A stretch of DNA of 64,000 nucleotides from Effrenium voratum (GCA_963377175.1 CAUJNA010001625.1:1-64000); one strand, 5' to 3'; positions 39,113 to 52,340 are shown, counted from the first letter of the stretch. Numbers and translations are program-made. Notes: generated from the sequence alone by a model not told the origin.

Positions 39113-39126
39113 GACACAGTGGTCTT

Positions 39127-39177
<51 letters not shown>

Positions 39178-39190
39178 GACACATTTTTTT
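39043..39190. repeat. (CT)n microsatellite with TTAAAGACACAGTGG interruptions
   Basis: Several TCTCTC runs are separated by nearly the same interruption (AAAGACACAGTGG or AAAACACAGTGG) three or four times. This suggests the interruption was duplicated with the run. Confidence 0.8.
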
Positions 39191-40289
39191 TTTTTTAAAG
39201 ACACAGTGGCAAGCAGGAACTCGGAATTACCAAACATGTCGAGTGCACGAGTTTGCCAATTTTACATGCAACTCCATTCAAGCCAAGCATGTGCGTAAAA
39301 GGATGCACCTTTTGTTCTTTCTTGTGGTTCTACTTGGGTCATGACTAGGTTGCAACTCCTTGTAGTTTACCAGTTTGCTTGGATTTGCGTGATCGACATC
39401 CATTTTCGCATGGGCCAGAAGGCCATGACCCGGGGCGCCTTGGCGCGAGGTAGATGCCGAGTGCCATAAGAACTGGCTCACCGCGCGAGAGGAGCCCGCG
39501 GCCCCAGAGACATGACGGTGGGTTGGCTCGAAGCAAAGACCGGTTTGGTTGGGCGGTCGGGAACTGTAACATGGGTTTCCGTTTGAAGTCAACCTAAGGA
39601 TGCCTTCAAGAGAAGATGCCAAACTAGTCGAAACGGGACTCTTTGGTGGGTTCCATGTTGCGGTGACGTGCCTTAGAGCCAAAGACAATGCTCAACTCAA
39701 CCACCGGGGGAAAAAAGTCCGCAACACTCGCCAGCTGGGATTTATGGTTTATCAACCAACAAATCGCAGGATCTCATCCATCCCAACTGGTGCAGGATGT
39801 TTTCCAAGCAACAGTATGCCCTATGCAAATCAACAGCTACGGCCCCGGTTGAACTGTGACCCTTGCAACGGAACCATGTTGAGTGGGACGCCCACCAACT
39901 AAAGAGACCGCGCAGATGTTGTTTTTAGAGATACCCCAAGAAGCGGCCTCTCAAAAGGAGATCCCACCAGCGGGCAGGGATTGAGTTTGAATTTTATTTG
40001 ACCTGGACGCCTACATAAAACACCAAACCGGTATTCAGGTTTCCCCTCAAACGCCGTGGCGAAGGCCTGTTTTCAAGTTTGGGGCTGTCGAGCATCGGTG
40101 CTGCGGGAGGTTTGGACCCATTCCTCAGAATTGATGCAGGGAGCTCGCAGGCTTGGTTGCTGCATTCTCTGTTTTGTTCCTGCCCGCTTGCTGGTTGTTT
40201 ACAGCTCTTCTCTTTTGTTCCCTATTTTCCTTGAATGGTTTTGTTTTAATCATTCTTCCTTTTTGGTTACTTCTCCTTGTCTTCTTTGA
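39191..40289. other. No gene supported
   Basis: Unstructured sequence with a few short frames. Nothing recognisable on either strand. Confidence 0.25.
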
Positions 40290-40412
40290 CCTTCCGAGAC
40301 GTGACCACGCACCGAGGTACTTCGCTCGGGTGCTTGCGCCGCAGTGCGTGAAGGGCGAGACGGCCGCCTTCGAGTTTCAGGCGCGGCTTTGCGCGCCGGG
40401 GAGACCACTCTT
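40290..40412 (+). other. Exon-like island, Ig-like patch 1
   Basis: The + strand reads APRYFARVLAPQCVKGETAA then FEFQARLCAPGRP. The pattern is like the first strands of an I-set immunoglobulin domain (small residue-G-E-x-x-x-F-x-F). A similar patch occurs at 57862-57975, as expected if the exons encode repeated domains of one protein. Weak evidence. Confidence 0.28.
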
Positions 40413-43400
40413 CCAGGGGTTGATTCCGATTCCATTCTTCTCCACCATCGTTCTTTCAAAGCTCCGCCCGTTTTCCCTGGGTTTCCGGCGGTTTCCGAAG
40501 GTCTTCTAGTAAGAAGGATGAATGGAAAAGATGGTGAAGGTACACCTAGATCTCTCTGAGAAACCCACCGGAGGTTCCAGAGGAACGCCCTGGTTTTGGT
40601 GGGTGGTTGGCCAACTTCCTGAAAAACTCAGGTTACCTGTTCCCATGACACTCCCATTGGCGGAGGGTTCAGTACCCCCCTGGGTTTGGTGGGAAGTTGG
40701 CCAACTTCCTGAACAAAAATGCTTCTGCTGGTGCCTATGACACTCTGATTGGAGTGTTCCGTCCAGGCTCGTGGGAGCACAAAGGGTTTAGTTCCCAGAA
40801 TCCCCCAAAAGGGGGTTCGTCTTGAGGCCCCCGTTCGGTTGTATAACAGAAGTGGTCCATTTCCATTTCAACCACATGGTTCAGTCTGTCTCGGTGACAC
40901 AGGGCCATTGTATCAGGCAAACTGCTCACGTCTTTTGCATATCATCACACACTGTACCCGCGCTAGAGGAGTTGCTGTTTTTTCGGGGGTGCCTTGTCCT
41001 GTTTTGAGAGAGAGTCACATCTTCTTAGCATCACGACGGCAGGTTCCGTCTTCTCTGGCGGCCGCAGCCTGATTTCGGGGTTTGTGGGAGTGTCCATTTT
41101 CTGGCAATTGAAGTGAGATCTGTTGCAACCCAATCAGGGAAGGTGTCCTGAAATTAGAGATGGAGGGTTGTCAACAAGAGAGCCGCTTCCTTTTTGCAGT
41201 TTGGTGTTGCCGCACAAGCCACCTTGAGATTTTGAAGGGGATACCAAAAGGGCCTATGAGTTTTGAGTTGGGAAGCGAAGTCGCACAAACTAGCCCAGAG
41301 CAAATGCTGCCTCCTGCCCGAGACGTGCATCTGGCTCCGTCTCAAGAGGAAACTTCCCGGTCCCCAGCTAAACGAGTCGAGGCGGCTCAACTTTGTGAAG
41401 CTACGCTTGCTTGGAAAAAGTGGCCAGCACCTTTGGTTGCTTGCATTCCAAAAAAGGAACGCCAGGGAGCAGCTCTCCTATCGATTCTAGCTCGCAGCGA
41501 GGATGTCTTCACTCACAGTATGGAGTTGCAAAGGTTTCTATCGCGCCTCCGAAACTTGATGCATATAAATTCTTGCTGCGGACCGTGAAACTTCAGAGGT
41601 AAGTATGCGAGATGAGCTTTATGTCGGTCTTGGCCACTGAACAAGCCAAAACGGGGTGGTTTGGCCTCTAGCAGACGCTTAGATGAGCGCTTTGTGGAGG
41701 AAACTTACGTTGTGAAGAAAGGGCGTCAAAAATAATAAGGGTGTCTTTCTTTTTTGGTCCGGAAGAAGCCAACAAGAGAGGAGTTTTTTTTGGTTTAGGG
41801 TCTTCTTTTTTTGTTTCTGACCCTCTGTGTGTGGGTTGTCAGAATTCATGTCAAGAAGAGTGTCCTTTCAGCAGCTTCCTTTGCCGAGGTGCTGGCGCCC
41901 TGCAGTGCCCCGAAGCAAGAAGGAAGACTGTGAAGCCAGGGACACCGCAGCAAGGGTCCTTCGTTTTGGGGTGTGCTTGTTTTTATAGCCCCCCCCCAAC
42001 AAAAAACAGAAAAATAGTAGTTGTCCTGTTGAAGTCCTTTGATGCCAACCCCAAAAAGGCTAGCCAAAAAAAAACAACATCAACGAGTTTCCTTTGGGAT
42101 GACGCTTAAGGACATTTGTGGAACCCCATTTCCGTGCCGAGTCGAAACGGGGAGCAACACAACGTTCATGTGGATGGGTCCAACTTGTCTTGACGCACAC
42201 TGCAGACGGGTTCAGTGGATGTCCTGTGGGCACAGTGTTTCCAGTTCCCACTATGCCCAGGGGAAGCCATGTGGCCATGGGTCAAGACCCAAATCGTACC
42301 CCCAGTGAACATCCCATTCCCCACTAAAATAGGTTCTAAAATGGGTGGTGAATTCACCTATCCCAAAATGGTACCATTGGTTTTGAACCATGACCATGTA
42401 AAACCTGGCGGTCAGGCCCTGACTGGAAGCACTGGGCTTGAGTTTGCAGGTACGAACGCCAGGAGACGAGGCCAAATGAGGTGCTTCCTGTGAGGCGTTG
42501 GACTCTGTTTCACGAACGCTCGGCGGAAAGAGATTGGGAACAGACCTGAGGTCGAAGCATTTGGTTTGGGTACCCGAACTTCTTTCGTTCATCCTCCAAT
42601 CCCAACAAGCGACTCGAGAGCCCGAAGCGGAACTCAGGGAGTGAGAAAGGGTCGGCTTACCTGGTTTCGCCTGTGAGTTGTGCCTTTTTTCGCGCCGCCG
42701 CTCCGAAGAGCAGCTGTTGCCGAAGCTTTCTGCGCCGTTCCGCTTGGCTCCAGCTTGCCATTGTCCATTTGGGATCGGTGCTTGGGAGGACGCGGGGCCT
42801 ATCGGCGGTTGCGATCATCTCTCCCAATGTGATTATTTCATCCAGGGGCAAGGTAGATGGCAAAGCTTTTTTCATGCGAAGAAAGTAGATGGCAAAGCTT
42901 TTTTCAGGTGAAGTAAAAAGGGATGACTCCACCATGCTGACCTTTTGCCAGCTACTGTAGCTTTGGGACCTCTTTTCGCATCTTTGAGGACCCACCGGCG
43001 ATGGGGACCAGCGGATCCTGCTGCTCCTGCGAGGATGACTTGTGGCATCCTCAGAGTGAACTGGGAGCATCCTCACTCCCCGCGTTCCGCTTGGACTTCC
43101 GTCGTAGCGTTTTTTGGGTTTGCCGGCCATGTTCGGTGCCTGGGATGCTCCGGGTGCCTGGGAGTTGAGTGTCACTCCACGAGCTCGGCTCGGCGTCCCG
43201 GTCGGACCTGAGGCAAGGGGGCGCAGACGACTCCAAGAGGCGCGGGGCGTGCGACGAGAAAGATGGCCGGAGGAGAAATGGGGATGTGGCAAAATAGGGG
43301 GACCTTGATTTTTGGTTTCCTTCGGTTTCCGAAAGAAGGAGAAACCGGAAAAGGGTCAAATCAAGCGGGCCACGGTCATTTGACACCCTTTCGCTTGGGG

Positions 43401-44365
43401 GTAGGGGTGGTCATCAACCCCTCTATAGAATATGACACGGATTCCTAGCAGAGACATGACCATTTGGCTCACATAGGGAGTTTTTGACCATGGCTCAAGC
43501 GGTCATGAGCCACAATCAAAAACCGGGTAGATGAAGTGTGGCAAAACCATAGGTGCAGATCGCCCTAGTTTTTTTTTTTTTTTTTTTTTTTACAACAATA
43601 GAAATAAGACTAACTAACCCCATGGGTTTTGGGTAGACAGCTTGGTTTCGATTCTGCCACCGGCTCGCTCTGGCCCTTTTCGGTGCCAGGCCCGGGAGAC
43701 AAACTCGGAAGAGGCGCCTTTCGCCGCAGCTCGAAGGTCGAAGTTCCCACAAGCTCGGAGGGTTGGAAGGGGTCCTGGAACGGGGGGAAAGCAACGGGAA
43801 CCGGGCCTTTTGCTTTTGGTGCCAGGCTGTCTAGAGACAAACCCACTGGAATGGCATTCAGGTGGCAGATCTGCTTGGTTGCTGTCGACATTTTTGCAAC
43901 GTGAACCGTAGTTGGAAACGTGAACCGGTGTGCAAGTTGGCCAGGTCGTCCACTGAGTTCACCATCATCATTGACCGAAGGAGACACTGCCAGCTTTGAG
44001 GTAGCCCGATATGCTGAAGAGTTCACTGGATTTCCTCTTCGACAGTTGCAGTTGACTGGTGGTTTGCATGAGGTTACTAAAAGGGAAAATCAGGGAAACC
44101 CTGTGCTACCCGGCTTTTCTACCCCCAAGACTGTTTTTCAACCTTCATTTTGCTTCGCCATTTGGCGTATGAGCCGGTCGGCCTGAAATGCGATCGGCTG
44201 GGTAAAAAGAGAAAACAAAACGTGGATCGATCCTCTGCGAGGATTTGGGGTTCGTTGGGTGTTTGCTTTGTCCGTGCAGGAATGGTGAAGGCCTTGGGAT
44301 AGACGCGGCGCCTGAAAAGGCCGGGTGCTGAACACTCCAGAAGGGTTCTCGAAGAAAAGAACCGG
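40413..44365. other. Repeat-rich, possible minor exons only
   Basis: A tandem of about 90 bp (GTTGGCCAACTTCCTGA at about 40604 and 40695) and one copy of the dispersed 90-bp repeat (42302-42396) are present. A - strand stretch at about 42660-42860 (DEIITLGEMIATADRPRVLP, then ASWSQAERRRKLRQQLLFG) reads like protein but has no supporting context. A + strand patch near 41263-41590 is similar in quality. A satellite-related segment is at 43490-43550 and an A/T run at 43568-43592. Confidence 0.25.
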
Positions 44366-44380
44366 GTGTGCTACTTAAGC

Positions 44381-44381
<1 letters not shown>

Positions 44382-44476
<95 letters not shown>

Positions 44477-44482
44477 TGTGTG

Positions 44483-44550
<68 letters not shown>

Positions 44551-44590
44551 TTTGTTTGTTTGTTTGTTTGTTTGTTTGTTTGGTGTTTGT
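44382..44590. repeat. (TG)n followed by (TTTG)n microsatellite
   Basis: About 165 bases of TG dinucleotides with rare TGTTG interruptions, then about ten TTTG units. It is not the TTTAGGG telomere repeat. Confidence 0.9.
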
Positions 44591-44756
44591 GTCGTGTTGG
44601 TTTGCTTGTGTTTGTGTGTTTGTTGCGCGAGTGTTGTTGTTTGTCTTGCTGGCTTTGTTGGCTTTTGAGTGCTGCCTTTTTGGGGTGGCTCTTTTTTGAA
44701 GGGCAGCCAGCCCGTGGGGTTCATTCAGCTCTTTGACCTCCTTTTTCGCCCGCTTT

Positions 44757-44852
44757 AGGTTGGCACGCTGGAGATCAAGAGTGTCACCCCTGGGGGCCTC
44801 GTAGATAGGTGCGGCTCTGCGGATCGGCTGTGGGACACGCTTGCGAGCGGCG
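44757..44852 (+). other. Exon-like island with PDZ-like sequence
   Basis: After a TTTAG boundary the + strand reads VGTLEIKSVTPGGLVDRCGS. This is similar to the strand-turn around the GLGF-following part of PDZ domains (V-x-P-G-G-x-A/V-x-R). The frame continues with ADRLWDTLASGG. It could be one exon of a scaffold or protease-type gene. Confidence 0.32.
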
Positions 44853-45411
44853 GGTGTCGAGTCTCGAGTCGAGCTTGCAACCCGCCAGGTGGAACCAGGC
44901 GCAACAGCCAGGATCCAAGGAGATAGTGAGGCCAGGCATGCGCGTGGTGGAGGCCGGATGGGCGTGCGGGCTTTCGAAAAGAAGAAGAGAGACATGCCAA
45001 CCCAAAGAGGGACTAGCCTTCTATGGTTTTTCTGGGGATTCAAGCAACCCCAAACCACGCCCCAACCACCCAACCACCCCACCCACGGGTCCACGGCCTG
45101 GAACATACATAAATACATCTACAACAACACAATGTATAGCTTTAATCCCACGCCTGATTCGACCCCTGCCAAAGGGCACGAAACCATTTCCTGTGCACTA
45201 TCACGGACCGACTTACGAGAATGTCCCTTTCAAGAAACACAATCCAACCAGGACTAAAACCTGCAGTCCCCCAGTTTTTGCGCAATCCTGACCCATACTA
45301 AAAAAAGAAACATAAAATCAAAATAAGGGAAAACAACCAGAAAAAAGGAACTCCCTCAAGGAAAACAACAAAAAACCACCGGCGCCCTGGGTCCCAGGGG
45401 TTCCTCCAGGT
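44853..45411. other. No gene supported
   Basis: C/A-rich on the + strand with CAACCACCC runs near 45060. No recognisable protein. Confidence 0.25.
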
Positions 45412-45500
45412 GAATGGTCGCTTCAACAGCGCTGTGGGCTTGATTGCGGCCTGCCGTGAGGCAGAGGCGGGGGCATCCGCGGAACGCGCGGATCCGACTC
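45412..45500 (+). other. Exon-like island
   Basis: After CTCCAG the + strand reads VNGRFNSAVGLIAACREAEA, helical and alanine-rich. No domain is recognised. Confidence 0.25.
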
Positions 45501-48397
45501 GACGATCGGATCGGACGGGGGCCTTGGAGCCTTGGAGGAGGCCTTTTTGGTTCAACGTTCTCCTTCCTAAGGCTTCCTCTCGTTTAGCTAGATGAGAGAC
45601 GCGCAAGTGGCCTTTTTGGCTCGAAGCTGGGGGGGGGGGGGGGTGATGGGGAGAGGGACTGTGAGGCCTTAAAGAGGCCGTAAGAGACGCGGAAAAATGG
45701 AGAGAACCTCCGGGAAAAATGATTGATTGGATCAAGCTTGTTGGGCATTTGTGCTTTTATCACTAGATTGTCATTGACCAGCTGGTCTTGCCCTTCATAA
45801 AAAGCTGTTGTTTTTCGTGTTTTTTGTTGTTGTTTTAATTTTTAATAGGACTATTGTGTTCGGACACTTCCTTGGCATATCCTGGGCCTGGAAGAATAAC
45901 CCCTCTTTGGAGGTTGCTTTCAAGGGCAGTCAAACGCACATCCCATTTTCGGGCTCCGCCAGTAGGCGACGAAAAGGTGGGGCGTAGGGAATGGCCGAGG
46001 GAATTGGGGTTGCGTTGTGCTTCCTTGAAAGATCCAGACATACGGTTTAGTGCTTTTGTTGGGCTGGCATGAAACTTTGATCCCACCGAGACGGCGTGCC
46101 CCTGTGATCTTGGCATATGCCCAGATGTCACAAAAGTTGGCGACATTGCCCATTGGAAGGATGAAGAGTGCCTCTCTTTGTGACAGAACTCCAGGCTTTG
46201 CAGCATGCCCCTTCCAAAGTCCATAAATTTACTGGTGGAACTGCCACCTAGGTCCAACAACAGGTAATTTTTGACCTCAGCACCGCTTGCGTTTGGATGG
46301 AAGCCTAGCCGCCGAGCGCAGGTGCTGCACATAGCGATGGAGCCCTAGCCGACGTCGTCCCCGTTTCACCCGGCACCCGTTTTGCAAGACTCGATCTGTG
46401 GCTGTTGCTTGGCTTCAGCTTGGGCGTGGTGACATCCAAAAACAAGAGCCCCCAAAATGTTTGGTGGACACCCTTTGTTTCCCAGCACCTCAAAAGTTTT
46501 GGCCTCCTCTGCTTTTCGGACTCGCGGCTTCATCACGCCCAGTCTGCTTCAAAGAGGGCAGAAAGGGGCAATTAGAATGGCACCATGATGTGCTGCGTGC
46601 GAAAGAAGGCCGCGAGCAGCTGTTGGTCTTATGACCCCAATCAATAAAGCCATCCTACTAAAAGGGGGTATCCCCGTTCAAAAGTCACGAACCCCCCATG
46701 AATGAACCAGGGGTTTCTTAATCCGCAGTTGAGATTGTGTCCAAAGCAGGGACCAATCTTCTGGGTGGTTGATGTTTCAGCTTGGTTCCCGAAACAACCT
46801 CTTTTCCTGCTTTGGTCCCGATCGCCGCCGGCGATCTTTCCTCAGCCTAGGCGCCCATCGATTTGCCCTAGGATCAGACCATTGACACCTTGAAGTGCCT
46901 CGTTGGAAAGTCCCAATAAGGAGGTTGAACAAAAGTGGTGAAATCTCTGACCCTACAAACCAAATAGATGCTGGGGTACTTGTTGAGCCGCGAGCTTCAA
47001 TTTGGTGTGTCCCTCTTTGCCCTTTGGTGGGGGGGGGGGGTTGCTTTTTTAAAGGGAGCCACAAGGAAAACCGAAGCCCATAATGGTTCCAAGCCGCTTT
47101 GAGCCATTCTTGGGGTATGTTCCATCTCTTTCTTCCTTGGGAGCAACCAAAATCGTTGGTCGATTTGCTTTGGGCATTTTCCTGGGCACCAATCCCTGAA
47201 ATCTTTTCCTGCCCGAAGCGGGGAACACGCATCTCCCGGAGCCTTTCAGCTCAAGCTCTGAGGGGCCACACCTTTTGTATCAACGAAGCTTTCCAGCGAA
47301 GGATGGCGCGGCTCGGCTCAGCTATTGGATAGGGCGGAGAACCACAAGGCCCCCTGATTTGGGGTCAGGGAGCTTTCGGGAAGGTGTGGAGAAAACACAC
47401 ACGCGAAGGCTGGGCAGGTTGGTTTGGGTGGCAGGTGGTCTAGGTGATAAGAACAGCCCAATGAGCAGAATGAGATGCTGAAGCTAGGCGCCGATAGTTT
47501 ATCGGATCCTTTTTTCCCATTTTCGCCACCACGAACACAAGCCTTTTTCAGGTGAAACTTTCCGGGTGAGAAAAGGGACTTGGCTCGCGCCGTCCGTTTT
47601 TCACCGCGGGGAAGGGGTCGCCTTCCAACCGAAGGCCTCGCGCCTCTCAGGTTGCGGCTGGTGTTGCTCTGCCTGGTTTTGCTGGGTGCGGAGGGCCTGC
47701 GGAAGCACCACAAGAGGCGTGCCGGCGTCGAATGAAAAGCGGGGTCTCTGGCCCCAAAACGGGGTTTGTTTCGGGTTCCCCGTTGAACCTGGTGGAACCC
47801 CCCTCAGTTTTTTGCCTTTTGGGGGGTTTCTCAAGTTTCCGCGGGCCGTTTTTGGAGGGCGTGGCTCACGTAGCAGCTTAAACCCGCGCGATCCCGCGGG
47901 TTTTGTTGCCCAAGGCTCATAGTTCGTCAGCTGTCTTGGTGAAAATCACAAGATTGGCCAAAATTGCGGGCTCAAGTTCGCCTGAAACCCCAGCCAATGG
48001 GGTGGCAAGCAAGTTGAGATGCCCTCTTTTTGCCGAATGCAGGGGGGCCTTGGCCCCTGAACATGGTTGTGGGGAAACATTTGAAACATTTTTCGCTTAT
48101 GGTGGTTTAGTGGCTGAAATCCGAATCCACCAAACTGCTAGAATTTCATTTTTGTTCATTTTTGCTCGTTGTGGTGTAGTGGTGGAAATCCAGCCACTTG
48201 ACTGCTGAAATTTAGAGTTTTGCTCCCCTTCCAACTGCAACCAAGTGAAAATGACTCATTTCCCACTGAGGCCACTCTGGTCAGCCCTTTTCGGCGGGTC
48301 TTGATCAATGAGCTTCACCTCGCCGTATCTTTTGGAAGCAACTTGAACACAGTGCGGGTTTTCATGGGTCGCGGCAGTCGAATCTCCGTGTGAAAGG

Positions 48398-48439
<42 letters not shown>

Positions 48440-49070
48440 GCAGAAAAGTTAGAACCAAACGGAGAACAGTGAAACCAATCTACTGAAAGGACGGCCATCT
48501 CCCTTTTGGCCCAGCCGACTTGCGAAGACCTGCGCGAACTATGCACGATGACAACAATCAGCCATAAGCATGAATTTGCCCAGGGCTGCTAGACCAGTGG
48601 ATCAAACAGAGGGCTGTGAGTTTTTTTGTTGGTTGCCCTTTCCAGGTGTATTTCAAACTCGGCTGCGGAGGTTCCGGTTTTTCCATGTCGCAGAAGCAAG
48701 CCAAGCTGTCCGCCCGCGCCAGGCACGTTCGCCACCACGCGCCAAAGCCCCAGGCGTGGGAACTTGGATGCGATGAGGATGATTGAAACTCGATGTGGTG
48801 ACGCAGGCGTCTCTTTTAGGTATACCCTTCAAAGTGTTTTGTTTCAGAAAAGAACGCCGGTCATGTGGGGGAGGTGGGGTGGGCTGGGGGGGGGGGGGGC
48901 ATTTTGAGAAAAAAGAAAACACATCTATTTGGAGTCTGCCAGTTTTTAGGGGGACCCCCCATAAACTAGTGGTTGGCCATGTGGTTTTGCTTTCAAGAAC
49001 CAACCAAATGGGTGTGGCTCAAAATTCAACAGGGGTTACGCAGGTTTTGGTCCATGTTTCCACTTACGAG
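45501..49070. other. Intron-like sequence, no recognised gene
   Basis: Contains a (GT)n run at 48404-48436 and two units related to 35436-35515 (48090-48140 and 48160-48245). G-runs lie at 45630-45642, 47029-47041 and 48886-48898. Possible coding fragments are short and unlinked. Confidence 0.3.
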
Positions 49071-50833
49071 GGTTCCAGTTTGGTACCGGTTTGTTGAGCC
49101 ACAGCCAAAAGACAGACCCATTCGAGCCACAATCAAAACCCGGGTAGATGAAGGTTAGTAAGGGGCAGTCCCAGCCAGAACTAGTTGCGGAATTCCGCCT
49201 TGTTAGTTCTTGAAGTATGGTTCTGGGATTACGACCATTTTGATACCGGGACTTTGACTATGACTCAGTAATTATTGTCTCAATGGTGACTTGCCAGATG
49301 TGCCAGAAGCGCAAAACCAGATGTTGGCAGCCAGGGTTCCAGTTTGGCACCGGTTTGTTGAGCCACAACCAAAAGACAGACCCATTTGAGCCACAATCAA
49401 AACCCGGGTAGATGAAGGTTAGTCAGGGGCAGTCCCAGCCAGAACTAGTTGCGGAATTCCGCGTTGTTAGTTCTTGAAGTATGGTTCTGGGATTACGACC
49501 ATTTTGATACCGGGACTTTAACCATGACTCAGTAATCATTGTCTCAATGGTGACTTGCCAGATGTGCCAGAAGCGCAAAACCAGATGTTGGCAGCCAGGG
49601 TTCCAGTTTGGCACCGGTTTGTTGAGCCACAGCCAAAAGACAGACCCATTTGAGCCACAATCAAAACCCGGGTAGATGAAGGTTAGTAAGGGGCAGTCCC
49701 AGCCAGAACTAGTTGCGGAATTCCGCGTTGTTAGTTCTTGAAGTATGGTTCTGGGATTACGACCATTTTGATACCGGGACTTTGACTATGACTCAGTAAT
49801 CATTGTCTCAATGGTGACTTGCCAGATGTGCCAGAAGCGCAAAACCAGATGTTGGCAGCCAGGGTTCCAGTTTGGCACCGGTTTGTTGAGCCACAGCCAA
49901 AAGACAGACCCATTTGAGCCACAATCAAAACCCGGGTAGATGAAGGTTAGTAAGGGGCAGTCCCAGCCAGAACTAGTTGCGGAATTCCGCGTTGTTAGTT
50001 CTTGAAGTATGGTTCTGGGATTACGACCATTTTGATACCGGGACTTTGACTATGACTCAGTAATCATTGTCTCAATGGTGACTTGCCAGATGTGCCAGAA
50101 GCGCAAAACCAGATGTTGGCAGCCAGGGTTCCAGTTTGGCACCGGTTTGTTGAGCCACAGCCAAAAGACAGACCCATTTGAGCCACAATCAAAACCCGGG
50201 TAGATGAAGGTTAGTAAGGGGCAGTCCCAGCCAGAACTAGTTGCGGAATTCCGCCTTGTTAGTTCTTGAAGTATGGTTCTGGGATTACGACCATTTTGAT
50301 ACCGGGACTTTGACTATGACTCAGTAATCATTGTCTCAATGGTGACTTGCCAGATGTGCCAGAAGCGCAAAACCAGATGTTGGCAGCCAGGGTTCCAGTT
50401 TGGCACCGGTTTGTTGAGCCACAGCCAAAAGACAGACCCATTTGAGCCACAATCAAAACCCGGGTAGATGAAGGTTAGTAAGGGGCAGTCCCAGCCAGAA
50501 CTAGTTGCGGAATTCCGCGTTGTTAGTTCTTGAAGTATGGTTCTGGGATTACGACCATTTTGATACCGGGACTTTGACTATGACTCAGTAATCATTGTCT
50601 CAATGGTGACTTGCCAGATGTGCCAGAAGCGCAAAACCAGATGTTGGCAGCCAGGGTTCCAGTTTGGCACCGGTTTGTTGAGCCACAGCCAAAAGACAGA
50701 CCCATTTGAGCCACAATCAAAACCCGGGTAGATGAAGGTTAGTCAGGGGCAGTCCCAGCCAGAACTAGTTGCGGAATTCTGCCTTTTTAGTTCTTGAAGC
50801 ATGGTTCTGGGATTACGACTATTTTAATGCCGG
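49071..50833 (+). repeat. 264-bp satellite, about 6.7 copies
   Basis: GGTTCCAGTTTGG recurs at 49071, 49335, 49599, 49863, 50127, 50391 and 50655, exactly 264 bp apart. Units are nearly identical and include GTTGAGCCACA, CCCGGGTAGATGAAGG, GAACTAGTTGCGGAATTCCG and CAGATGTGCCAGAAGCGC. The seventh unit is partial and diverged. Divergent single relatives are at about 43490, 55868 and 56370. Confidence 0.95.
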
Positions 50834-51104
50834 GTTTTGATTGTGAGTAGTAAACATCCCAATCTCCACTAAAATAGGCTCTAAAATGGGTGGTGCACCT
50901 ACCCCAAAATGGGATCCCACTGGTTTTGACCCACAGCCATTTGGGACCACTTGGAAACCATGGAAAACCACAAGAAACCCTACACACCATGGAAACCATT
51001 AAAAAAAAAAAACGTGTAAAGTGTAAACCATGGAAACCAACCAAAAGACAATCCATTGTTCGTTGGCATTGCAGGGGACTCATTAGACAGACCCATTTGG
51101 AGTC
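50834..51104. repeat. Dispersed repeat copy and linker
   Basis: 50853-50940 is one of the four copies of the 90-bp dispersed repeat (ACATCCCAATCTCCACTAAA). After it are ACCATGGAAACCA-type short repeats. No gene. Confidence 0.45.
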
Positions 51105-51230
51105 CGGAGCCTTGGCTCCAGGCGGCGCTGCTCTCGTCCAGCGTGGAGGAGCAGCTGGCGGAGCAGCTGGTGAGGGAGGCCGAGGCCTCCGCGAATTTGG
51201 AGGACCCCCCCAAGGACCGCGCACGCCACC
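51105..51230 (+). other. Exon-like island
   Basis: The + strand reads PWLQAALLSSSVEEQLAEQL followed by VREAEASANLEDPP, a charged helix with heptad-like leucines. It stands just upstream of the 521-bp duplication. Confidence 0.3.
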
Positions 51231-51299
51231 AGCCGAACCTTTTTTTCCATTTTCCTTTTTTTTTTTTGTGTGTGTGTTTTTTACTGGGGGGGATAGGGG

Positions 51300-52340
51300 T
51301 TCTAACTTCTAATAAAGCGAGGAAAGTGATCTGCGAGATTGACGGCTGGGTGCTAGAGGGCGTGCAGGTGGGGTGCTGGCGCAGATGCTGTTAGGGTGTG
51401 TTGTTTGGGGAGCTGTTCGTGGTGCATGTAACGGTGCGGCCGCATTTTTTGCAAGATTGATGGCAGGGCGAGCGCGTGCAGCTTTGGCGTGCTGTTTGGG
51501 TAATTGTTTGAGTTGCTGGTGACGGTGCGGGCGAATTTTTGCGAGATAGATGGCCGGGTGCTAGGGGGCATGCGTGCAGGTGACGCTGCTGGCGCAGTTT
51601 TGCAAGACTGACTTTAGGGTGGTATGGCGTGCTGTTTTGGGATTCTGTTTGGGGCTGTTTGAGTTGCTGCTGACGGCGCGGGCGCATTGTTACGAGATTG
51701 TTCGGGGCGACGGCGCGGGCATTTTGCAAGATTGACAGCAGGGTGCTAGGGGGCATGCAGTTTGGGGTGCTGGAGCAGGTGAACCTTTCTTTTTCTCCAG
51801 ATAGCTGAAAGCTATAGGGGTTCTAACTTCTAATAAAGCGAGGAAAGTGATCTGCGAGATTGACGGCTGGGTGCTAGAGGGCGTGCAGGTGGGGTGCTGG
51901 CGCAAATGCTGTTAGGGTGTGTTGTTTGCGGAGCTGTTCGTGGAGCATGTAACGGTGCGGCCGCATTTTTTGCAAGATTGATGGCAGGGCGAGCGCGTGC
52001 AGCTTTGGCGTGCTGTTTGGGTAATTGTTTGAGTTGCTGGTGACGGTGCGGGCGAATTTTTGCGAGATAGATGGCCGGGTGCTAGGGGGCATGCGTGCAG
52101 GTGACGCTGCTGGCGCAGTTTTGCAAGACTGACTTTAGGGTGGTATGGCGTGCAGTTTGGGGTGCTTGTGCAGGTGCTGTTTTGGGATTCTGTTTGGGGC
52201 TGTTTGAGTTGCTGCTGACGGCGCGGGCGCATTGTTACGAGATTGTTCGGGGCGACGGCGCGGGCATTTTGCAAGATTGACAGCAGGGTGCTAGGGGGCA
52301 TGCAGTTTGGGGTGCTGGAGCAGGTGCTGTTCTGGGCTGC
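51300..52340 (+). repeat. Tandem duplication of a 521-bp unit
   Basis: TTCTAACTTCTAATAAAGCG occurs at 51300 and 51821. The copies are highly similar except for a roughly 25-base insertion in the second (near 52150). Each contains an exon-like patch KVICEIDGWVLEGVQ followed by GTGGGG. Degenerate internal units (GGGTGCTAGGGGGCATGCAG) are also present. Confidence 0.85.

Noticed and set aside
44547..44590. Telomere-like repeat
   Set aside because: The unit is TTTG, not TTTAGGG, and it continues a TG array.
44366..45118. Frames with VCVC and THTH through the TG array
   Set aside because: Simple-sequence translation without any other protein signal.
45606..45626. Dinoflagellate spliced-leader relic (CTTTTTGGCTCGAAG)
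   Set aside because: Only partly similar to the known leader and not next to a gene start.
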